Below, one piece after another: positions 56,453 through 64,000 of a stretch of 64,000 nucleotides of DNA. Position numbers and translations under genes: made by a program. The notes beneath the pieces were generated by a model that saw only the letters and a list, made by a program, of their open reading frames with translations, had not been told where the DNA came from and did no database searches. The stretch spans positions 4,091,440-4,155,439 of the forward strand of contig CM018048.1 in NCBI GenBank assembly GCA_008638375.1, in the 5' to 3' direction. This DNA is from Nyssa sinensis. Taxonomy: Eukaryota; Streptophyta; Magnoliopsida; Cornales; Nyssaceae. Every line of letters begins with the position of its first letter. Position 1 is the first letter of the stretch.

Positions 56453-57027
56453 ATGATCATGGATATCTTGTGATGGCCCTTGCTGCCAACGCCTTTCATT
56501 TTTTGCAACGTGAGCTCTAATGGTTGCATCATCAACACCAATACGGTTTAGATTTGCCCCATGACAAAAATCATTAATGGGGTAGCTAAGTTTTCCTACG
56601 CCAAGGAGAGAAGGAGCTGATGTGTATATGACGTGTGATAAAGCGGGATTTGGTAAGTTTTACAAGCATGATGGTTATTTGTTCAAAGAAAGCAATTGTG
56701 TGTGCCAAACTTTTCAATGCGTGAATGATTGGTGTGTTAGGCACATAGTGGAGGATTAATGGGGCACTTTGGTGTCAGGAAAACCCTAGAAATTTTACAT
56801 GAACATTTCTTTAGGCCTAGGATAAGAAGAGACGTGACTCGAATATGTGGTAGGTGCATCACAAGTAAAAAAGGCCAAATCTAAGGTTTTACTACATGGG
56901 TTGTATACACCCTTACCCGTTCCTAGTGAGCCATGGGTAGACATATCTATAGACATTGTTTTTGGGCTACCTAGGAAAAAAAAAAGGTAGAGATTCTATT
57001 TTTGTGGTATTAGATATTCCCTTTAAC
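56453..57027 (+). mobile_element. Fragment of an unrelated gypsy integrase inserted in the Tat element
   Basis: Absent from copy A, where the flanks are contiguous (about 3960). Plus-strand frames give [40 protein letters not shown] and [20 protein letters not shown]: an integrase HHCC zinc module and the start of the DDE core of another gypsy lineage (Reina/Galadriel-like wording, inferred). The insert is bounded by CTTTAAC at 56446-56452 and 57021-57027. It has no LTRs, PBS or PPT. Confidence 0.85.
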
Positions 57028-57319
57028 TTTTAAATGAGCATGAGTTGAGTGTTGTCTTCTGAGCAGAGAGACTTGTAATTAAATAATAATTGAACAAGCC
57101 TTTTGTAACTAGAACTAACAATAACCTGACTTCTGAATAGTGAGACATGTAATTAAACAGTCATAATAATTGAACATGTCTTTTGTAACCAGAACTGGCA
57201 ATAACATTCCATAAATAGTTCTTTTGGAAATTTGATAGTCTTCTTTGAAAGACGACCCAAGTCTTTATTGCTTGCACTAAATGTAGAGTCCTTTTTCAGA
57301 GATCACAGATCCTTATCCA

Positions 57320-57677
57320 GACTTATAACTCTTGTAGTGGCTATAGAGAGTTGTAGAGGTCTGTTCATTAGGTTGGTTCAAACCCGTAACTCTTGAATTG
57401 ATTGTAAGGTTTTTAGGGGTCGGAACTTTGAAATGGACCATACCTATAACTTTTGCATTGGCTGTAAGGTTTTTAGGGGTCTGTACATTGAGATGGACCA
57501 GACCTGTAACTCTTACATGAGTTGCAAGGTTTTTAGGTGTCTGTACATTGAGATGGACCAAACCTGTAACTCTTGCATGAGTTGCAAGGTTTTTAGGGGT
57601 CTGTACATTGAGATGGACCAAACCTGTAACTCTTGCATGGGCTGCAAGGTTTTTAGAGGTCTGTACATTGAGATGAG
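57320..57677. repeat. 60-bp tandem repeat, about six units (Tat copy B)
   Basis: Same unit as at 4264-4560: GTAACTCTTGCATGRGYTGC, AAGGTTTTTAGGGGTCTGTA, CATTGAGATGGACC. Units start at about 57324, 57384, 57444, 57504, 57564 and 57624, one more than copy A. Frames open on both strands (for example minus VHLNVQTPKNLATHARVTGL repeated). Confidence 0.92.
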
Positions 57678-57709
57678 AACACTTTTTGGGAAATAAAGAA
57701 AGAAAATCT

Positions 57710-58830
57710 TTATTGATAGTATTTTCGTAAGTGTTTTACATTCCATGGCCTGGGTGTAGATTTTCCAGCTAGGTCATCTAAACAGTATGTGGTAGGTCTG
57801 ACAACCTTTGTTACCCTGTACAGGCCTTCCCAGTTGGGTGAGAACTTCCCCATGGTGGGATCCTTAGTGTTTAGGACTACTCTTCTTAGGACAAGATCTC
57901 CGATCTGGAAACTAAGAGGCCTTGTTCCTTGTTTGGAGCTATTTACCATCCTGTGCTGGTATGCCTCCATCTTGATTCTGGCCTGATCTCGCTTTTCTTC
58001 AAGTAGGTCTAGATTTTTTGCAAGCTGCTGGTCATTGGCCCATCGGTTGAAAGCTTTCATCCTTAAGGTGGGCATACCGATTTCGACAAGAATCACTACT
58101 TCCGAGCCATAGGCAAGTGAGAACAGAGTTTTAGAGGTTGGTGTTCTTCTTGTAGTTCTGTAGGCCCAGAGCATACCAGGAAGCTCTTCAACCCATCTTC
58201 CCTTGGCATCTTCCAACCTTTTTTAAAGGGCATCAAGAATTGTTCGGTTGGTGACCTCGGCTTGTTCGTTGGCTTGGGGGTGCCCAAGCGAAGTGAAGTG
58301 ATGACTGATGTGCAAGTCTTTGTAGAATTTTGTGAAAAATTTACCAGCAAACTACATACCATTATTTGAAATGATGACGCGAGGTAAACCGAACCTGCAG
58401 ACTATGTTTCTTCATTTGAAGCTCTTTACCTCTACTTCCATAATGTGAGTTAGGGGCTCAGCCTCTGCCCATTTGGAGAAATAATCAATGGCTACCAAGA
58501 GGTACCTTCTGTTTGGAGTGGCCTTTGGTAACGGCCCTATAATGTCCATTCCCCACTGAGCAAAGGGTCATGGACTTGCAATATGAATGAGCTCATTGTG
58601 GGGTTAGTGCTGGTAGAGAGCAAATCATTGGCATTTGTCACATTTTTGGACGTACTCCTTGGCTTGCTTCAGCAAACTGGGCCAATAGTAGCTCTGAGCT
58701 AGAGCTCAGTGGGCTATGGTTCTGCCACCATTATGGTTGTCGCAAATTCCTTCGTGTATTTCTCCCAAAACTTATTGAGATTCTTCTGGAGCCAAGAATC
58801 TCAACAAGGTTTGAGAGTAGGATATTCAAT
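57710..58830 (-). pseudogene. Tat integrase, copy B
   Basis: The C-terminal 168-codon frame (57710-58216) reads [60 protein letters not shown] then PNWEGLYRVTKV, ending HLRKYYQ, the normal C-terminus. The core (58217-58600) is frameshifted, and the HHCC region (58600-58800) is recognisable but broken. Inactive. Confidence 0.87.
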
Positions 58831-58929
58831 AGAGCTTCCCGTTTAAGAGTAGGTACCGAGCTGCCCTGATTTGAATCCTTCGGGCCAGGTTTTTATATTC
58901 TGGGAGCAATCCTTCCTCTATATACCGGA

Positions 58930-59400
58930 GGATGGGAGTTATCCAATTTTGAGTCTGCTCGGAGACCTAGGAAGACTGTACCTCTTCAATGCTTGGCCTT
59001 GGCTGGTGAGAGATCTTCAGAGTTGAATCTTCTTCTGGCTTGAGATGGGAGGCCATGTTTGCCAAGGTGTCAGTCCTGGAGTTCTGACCTCTCTCGATCT
59101 TTTGAATGGTGATTTCAAGGAAGGAGCGCTTCAGTAAATCTACCAGTTCTGAGTACCTGAGCATTCTATCGTCTTTGATGGCAAATTCTCCCAGAACTTG
59201 GATTACTACCAGTTAGGAGTCGGAAAAAACTTCGAGATTCTGGGCCTCATACTCCATTGCTAGCTTCATCCCAAGGATAAGGGCTTTGTATTTGGCTTCA
59301 TTGTTGGAAGCTCTGAATCCCAAGCTTACTGTCTTTTCTGCTACAAGCCCCTCAGGGGACTGTAACACCAAGCCGACGTTGGAACCCTAGTCTGTGGATG
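58930..59400 (-). pseudogene. Archaeal-type RNase H of Tat copy B, inactivated
   Basis: The frame gives LGFRASNNEAKYKALILGMK where copy A has NNEVEYKAL, so the catalytic Glu is replaced by Lys. A TAG interrupts SDS-LVV at about 59214, and the terminal NSKADALA motif is NSRTDTLA. The first part of the domain (TDGS) overlaps the end of the upstream frame as INGSSTD. Confidence 0.87.
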
Positions 59401-60661
59401 ATCCATTGATATAGAGTTTCCACACAGTGGAGCTCCTACTGAGCGGTGCCTTATCATGTAGTGCTGGATTGAACTCAGTAACAAAATCTGCTAGTGCTTG
59501 CCCTTTGATGGAGGTTCGTGGTACGTAAGATATATCAAATTCTCCTAACTCTACAGACCACTTAACCAAGCGCCTTGAGACCTCAGGCTTTTGTAGTATC
59601 GACCTCAGTGGATAGGCAGTTGGGATCTCAACAGGATGTGCTTGGAAGTAAGGTCTGAGCTTCTGGGTAGAGATTATTAGATCGAAGGCCAGCTTTTCAA
59701 TCTCTGGATATCTTTTCTCTATGTCTAGAAGTGCCTTGCTTACATAGAACACGGGCTTCTTAATCCCTTCATCCTGCCTAACCAGTACAGAACTGACAGC
59801 ATTTTCAGAGACCGACAGATAGAGGAGCAGTTTCTCCCCTTGGATTGGCTTTGATAGGAGTTCGGGGGAGGCTAGATACTGCTTTAATTCTTGAAAGGCC
59901 CTTTCACATTCGTCGGACCACTGCAGGGCCTTGTTCACCCTCACCGCTTGAAAGAATGGAAGGCAGCGATTGGTCGACTTGGAAATGAATCGGTTCAGAG
60001 CCGCAATCCTCCCATTTAAGACCTAAATGTCCTTCTTGGTCATCGGTGATTCCAGCTTAATCAAGGCTTCGATTTGAGTAGGGTCTGCTTCAATACCCCT
60101 TTGGGAAACCAGAAAGCCTAAGAATTTTCCCTTGGTTACACCGAAAGTGCACTTCAGAGGATTCAGCTTCATCTGGTGCTGTTTTAGGATGTTGAATACC
60201 TGGCTCAGATGCTGGATATGGCTACTCTTCTGTAAGCTTTTGACCAGCATATTGTCTATATAGACTTCCATTGTATTGCCGATCAGAGGGCCGAACATCT
60301 TGTTCACCAGACGTTGATATGTCATCCTAGTATTTTTCAGACTGAACCACATCACTCTATAACAATAGAGACCTCGTTCGGATATGAAAGTTGTTTTTTC
60401 TTGGTTTGGAGGGTACTTCTGGATCTGGTTATATCTAGAGTAGGCGTCCATGAAGCTTATAAGTTCGTGCCCTGCCGTTGCATCGACGAGTTGGTCTATC
60501 CTTGGAAGAGGGAAGTTGTCTTTGGGACAGGCTTTGTTGAGGTCCGTGTAGTCGACGTAGACCCTCCATTTACCATTTTTCTTTTTGACAAGAACGGTAT
60601 TGGTGAGCCATTCTGAATAGAATACTTCCCTTATCATTTTAGCGTCCAACAACCTCTGCAC
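59387..60661 (-). pseudogene. Tat reverse transcriptase and RNase H, copy B
   Basis: Two long frames. 60023-60661 covers the RT fingers and palm (WLTNTVLVKKKNGKWRVYVD, NKACPKDNFPLPRIDQLVDA); the YxDD box reads YIDN at about 60250, so one catalytic Asp is lost. FSLKNTRMTYQ also departs from the usual F-GLKNAGATYQ. 59387-59944 covers thumb and RNase H (VLVRQDEGIKKPVFYVSKAL, RYPEIEKLAFDLI) and runs into the archaeal RNase H domain. A stop separates the two frames at about 60022. Confidence 0.92.
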
Positions 60662-61249
60662 TTCTTTATTAATGATCTGGTGACGTTCTGGAGCAAACGC
60701 CCTCCTTTTCTATCTTACAGGAGGGTGGTTAGGATTGGTCATTAGCTTATGGGTGATAAGGTAGGGATCTATCCCTTCCATATTTTTAGTTTCCTAGGCA
60801 AATACCAAGAGGTTATTCTTCAGGAATTCCACCATCTCCTCTTGCTTGGAAGGCGATAGGTTTGAGCCAATTTGCAAATATCGCCCTCATCCTTTAGGGC
60901 TAACGAGCACTTTGATAGGATCCCCCATTAGCTTGGCTCTGCTGTCTCGTTCTTTAGGGCTTAGAGGTTCATCAATCCTAGAGGGGCAGACTTCTGTCTC
61001 AAGAAGATGGGAAAGGTCTGGCCTCCTATCTTCATGAGAATGTTGTGATTGCTATTTGGGAGCCTTTTCTTTAAGCGCGAGAGCGTGGCACTCTCGGGCA
61101 GTTGGCTGAGACCCTGTGATAGAATAGACCACATTGTTGTGCACATACTTCAAGCATTGATAGAGGGTCGAGGTGACCGCTCCCATTTGGTGGAGCCAAG
61201 GCCTTCCGATTATGACATTGTAAAGGGACTTGGAATTCAGAACCATGTA
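60662..61249 (-). other. Tat pol linker between protease and RT, degenerate
   Basis: Corresponds to 7562-8170 of copy A. Short minus frames (for example 61052-61246, SKSLYNVIIGRPWLHQMGAV: the C-terminal part of the protease module, IIGRPWL) are interrupted repeatedly. Confidence 0.6.
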
Positions 61250-61645
61250 TTATGAGATTATGGTCTTTTGACTGTTTCCTTCTCCTATTGTTGTGGGAAG
61301 GTCAATCCTCTCCAGCGGGGTGCTGAGGTTTCCGTCAAATCTAGGTATTATTGTGGCGGTGGGCTTGACGTCATTGGAGTTGAGCTTCATGTGTTTGACG
61401 GGCTCATAGAATAACACGTTAGCAGAGCTCCTTGTATCTACCAAGACTCTTCGGATGTCAAAATTGGTAATTTTGAATGAGATAACGAGGGCGTCACTGT
61501 GAGAACAGTGCACCCCTACAAGATCTTGATATGAGAACTGGATCTTAGGTACTGGCTTCAGTCTTTTCCCGATAACGGAGATTTGGAAGATGCTAGGAGT
61601 TGTTCTGGTTTCTTGAGCATAACGTTTTCTTACTCGGTTGAACAT
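61250..61645 (-). pseudogene. Tat aspartic protease, copy B, active site lost
   Basis: The open frame contains FDIRRVLVDTRSSANVLFYE. The catalytic DTG is DTR in this copy but DTG in copy A, so this change alone should abolish activity. The upstream part continues the gag-protease linker. Confidence 0.88.
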
Positions 61646-63208
61646 CCTTGTGACTGGGCTATCAGTGTGGAGGGCGAAGATGACCTAATTGTTTTGTTGT
61701 TGAGGCTCATTCCGTCCATCCCTCTGCTCCGGCCTCTGTTCTTGCCTTATCTGCTGCGGCTTTTCATTTCAGGGTTTTTGCCTCTCGTACTGTCTAACAA
61801 ACTCCAGTAGTCATCCTCTCCTAATGAGCTGTTCGATCTCCTGTTTGAGGGCTAGACATTCATCGGTAGTATGCCCGTGGTCTTTATGAAAGTGCAGTAC
61901 TTATTCTGGTCCTTGGTGTCGGGATTTCTTTTTAGCGGCTCCGGTCACTTCAGATTTTCACGTGCTTGGACCTGCCGAAGTATGTGAGTTAAGGAGGCAT
62001 TCAGAGGAGTGTAGGTCCTATACCTTCCAATGCTAGTGTTGGTGGGGGTCCTGGATGCCGTTCTTTTGTTGGGACTTCTGACCTTCTTTTTGCTTGCACT
62101 GGAGTTTTTCTTATGATCATCCTTTTGGGCCTATTCTTTGATTTTTTGGGAGGTGATATTTGCTTCCTCCAAGTTTATATATTTTCTGGCTCTTTCCATG
62201 AGTACTTTCATGTCAGCGGAAGGGCTCTTTGTCACAGAATCCCGAAAATCCCTCAGCGCTAGGCCGGAGGTTAGGGCGGCTACTAGAAAGCTCGGACTAC
62301 AATTCGTAATTTCTATGGGTTCGGCATTGAAGAGCGCAATGTACTCCCGAAACGGCTCTCTTTTGGATTGTTTTATGTTAATAGGAACTCTGGTCCTTTC
62401 CTCTATCTCCTATTGGTCATGAACCAATTGAGGAACCGCCTGTTGATTTCATAAAAGTTGAAAACAGACTCCTGAGGGAGGCTGTGGAAACACTTTAGAG
62501 CTGTTCCCTTAAGGTTGGTTACGAAGGTGCAACACATGAAATCGTCTGTTACCACATGTAGTGCTGGTAGTGAGAGAGATGGTCTCTTGGATCCTTAGTC
62601 CTATCGTACAGAGTAAACTTAGGTACAATGAATTTCTTTGGCCGCTCTTCCGTCATTATAGCAGGAGTGAACGGCGTGGTAAACCTTCCGAGCAGCTTGG
62701 CTAGCTCATCCTGCTCTAAGGGGAGGTAAACACCTTTAGTAATAGCAGTATGGTCCATAGAGTCTGCTATTTCTTCGATCCTTTGTGGGCCTCCAAGCTG
62801 TACCGATGGTCGAAGGTCTTGCCTTGCAGCCTTAGTGCCCACATAGGTGGGATGATTCTGTCCCATGGTAGAGAGAGAATGTCGATTGTCCTCGACTGGG
62901 GGAATCGGTGCCGTGTGGGGCTGAAACTCATGCGGCATTGGGTTTGCCCCTGAAGCCACCGGAGTTGGAACCCTTGTAGTACTTTGGTAGTGAATGCTCA
63001 GGTTAAAGGCCGGTATCCCCCAACCTGCGACTGCTGATGGTTGGGGGTCTCTTCCCATATGAGTGGTGCCCTGGGGGTGCACTGGTTGCTCAATGGGAAT
63101 CTCCTCGTGGGGTCCTCCGCCTGTGGTGGTGGTAGGAGGCCGTGTCCTTGCATCAGCCGCGCCAATGGGAGGATGAACGGCGTTGCTCCTAGAGCTCAGG
63201 GTAAGCAA
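61646..63208 (-). pseudogene. Tat gag, copy B
   Basis: The N-terminal frame 62549-63208 (219 codons) is proline/threonine-rich (ARTPPTTTTGGGPHEE-like low complexity) and ends KFIVPKFTLYDRTKDPRDHL then SHYQHYMW-stop, the start of the retrotransposon-gag (capsid) domain. After the TAA, other frames continue it (GTALKCFHSLPQESVFNFYE then INRRFLNWFM, about 62520-62410). The zinc-knuckle region corresponds to about 61840-61900. Broken by one stop and several frameshifts. Confidence 0.82.
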
Positions 63209-63447
63209 AGCCAGAGTTCTAGAGATGGAAAGAAGCTATTCCTGCATCAGGTTAGTCTATCATTGAACTCGATCGAGTTGCTGCTGCATGGGATCAGATG
63301 TTTGTCCTCTTCCTCTTCCGGCAGTTGGCCTGTTTGGAGGGTTTTGAGGGTTTTTTCTTGGACGAAGATTGGGATCCATGGTCCTTCAGTGAGAAAGGCA
63401 ATGAGTTCGTTCGTAGAAAAAAGAACTTAGCAAGAAACGATTTTTCG

Positions 63448-63465
63448 TTCCCATAGATGGCGCCA
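63448..63465 (-). other. Primer-binding site of Tat copy B
   Basis: Minus strand TGGCGCCATCTATGGGAA begins 3 bases inside the 5' LTR end. TGGCGCC... sites of this kind are common next to Tat/Ogre-type LTRs. I do not assign the primer tRNA. Confidence 0.8.
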
Positions 63466-63468
63466 AAC

Positions 63469-64000
63469 TGATGCTGCACTTTTGGATTAGCAGAGGGCTC
63501 CGCTCTCTGTCGCCTGTTGAACACTCAAAGAAAGAGATCAGAGGGCCACCGGGTTGGCTCCGGCAGTAGCCACTCCGATGATAAAGTCAATAAAATTGTA
63601 AAGAAAGACTGTAATTGAAAGCAGTTGAATGACTGTAATAGAAACTGCGTACCTTTGGGTTCAATTTATAGGCTGCAGATTCTCCTAAGTTGATTAGGAT
63701 TCAACCTCGTGAAAGTATGGATTGGATTGCTATCAAAGAGTGACAATTACTATGTAGAACACTGCGCTCCATGGAAATAGGAAGTGGAAGATATCCAGGA
63801 ATGGTAGTTTTCTTGTTGCGCATTATTTCCTTATCTTTAGCTCGGTAGGGCGCCTAAGGCGTTTAATCAGCTCGGGATCCTCTTGTGGATGAGTATGGTG
63901 CCTTCTAAGCTGAAAGTGAGTTCGGAGGTTGCCTGGGGTTTTGAGCTATGAAGCTCTTGAGGCCATATGTATAAACCTGCTCTGGATGTGCGAGCTTTAG
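63469..64000 (-). repeat. 5' LTR of Tat copy B (partial)
   Basis: Starts at the LTR boundary next to the PBS and aligns with 53068-53600 to the window end. Substitutions are frequent in the first 70 bases (about 11), fewer after, so the two LTRs have diverged clearly since insertion. Confidence 0.92.

Larger units (their letters stand above)
53068..64000 (-). mobile_element. Tat-type Ty3-gypsy retrotransposon, copy B (5' LTR runs off window)
   Basis: Minus-strand element more than 10.9 kb long: 5' LTR from 63469 rightward, PBS at about 63448-63465, gag, protease, RT, RNase H, archaeal-type RNase H, integrase, a 60-bp repeat array, an antisense gene on the plus strand, and the 3' LTR from 53068. 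The two LTR starts align base for base (TGATGCTGCACTTT) but differ by several percent, so this copy is older than the chimera at 43391-52691. The RT YxDD box, protease DTG and archaeal RNase H acid are all mutated, so the element is dead. Confidence 0.95.

Overview
This window is a piece of nuclear genome from a land plant, very probably a eudicot. The evidence is the AT-rich intergenic DNA, GT-AG introns, a 16-exon triterpene cyclase gene, Ty3-gypsy and CACTA transposons of plant type, and decayed fragments of plant genes. The species cannot be named from the sequence. Only one host gene looks intact: a beta-amyrin-synthase-like oxidosqualene cyclase on the minus strand at 36778-42746, 757 codons in 16 exons. 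It shows no frameshift or premature stop.

Layout. 1-3352 is the first copy of a roughly 3.3-kb segmental duplication carrying a broken Ve/Cf-type receptor-like-protein (LRR) fragment; its partner is at 22879-26157. Between the two copies lie a 6-kb LTR-less internal fragment of a Tat-type gypsy retrotransposon (3347-9407), a Harbinger/Tourist-like MITE (9458-10117), AT-rich DNA, and a 10.4-kb decayed CACTA (En/Spm) transposon (12328-22709). The CACTA has both termini, a broken tnpD-type transposase, a broken second gene, and a 160-bp tandem array inside an intron of that second gene. 26158-36777 is gene-poor and holds same-strand relics of three host genes: an NYC1-like chlorophyll b reductase, a class II trehalose-phosphate synthase and a phosphoserine aminotransferase.

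Upstream of the cyclase, 645 bp from its start codon, is a 9.3-kb chimeric retroelement (43391-52691). One end is a 3.17-kb LTR of an RT-less Tekay/Del-like gypsy element. The other end is a GC-rich array of TRIM-like mini-LTR units, four in one orientation and a truncated pair in the other. The array is spliced into the gypsy element at its primer-binding site. The chimera ends in TG...CA and is flanked by GGGGG on both sides, as if it had integrated as one molecule. This is the most unusual structure in the window.

53068-64000 is a second, longer Tat-type element (minus strand; its 5' LTR runs off the window). It carries gag, protease, RT, RNase H, an extra archaeal-type RNase H and integrase, all with inactivating changes. 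It also has a plus-strand antisense gene next to the 3' LTR, with its own TATA box inside that LTR, and a 575-bp insertion of an unrelated gypsy integrase. The two Tat copies share a 60-bp tandem repeat that differs in copy number.
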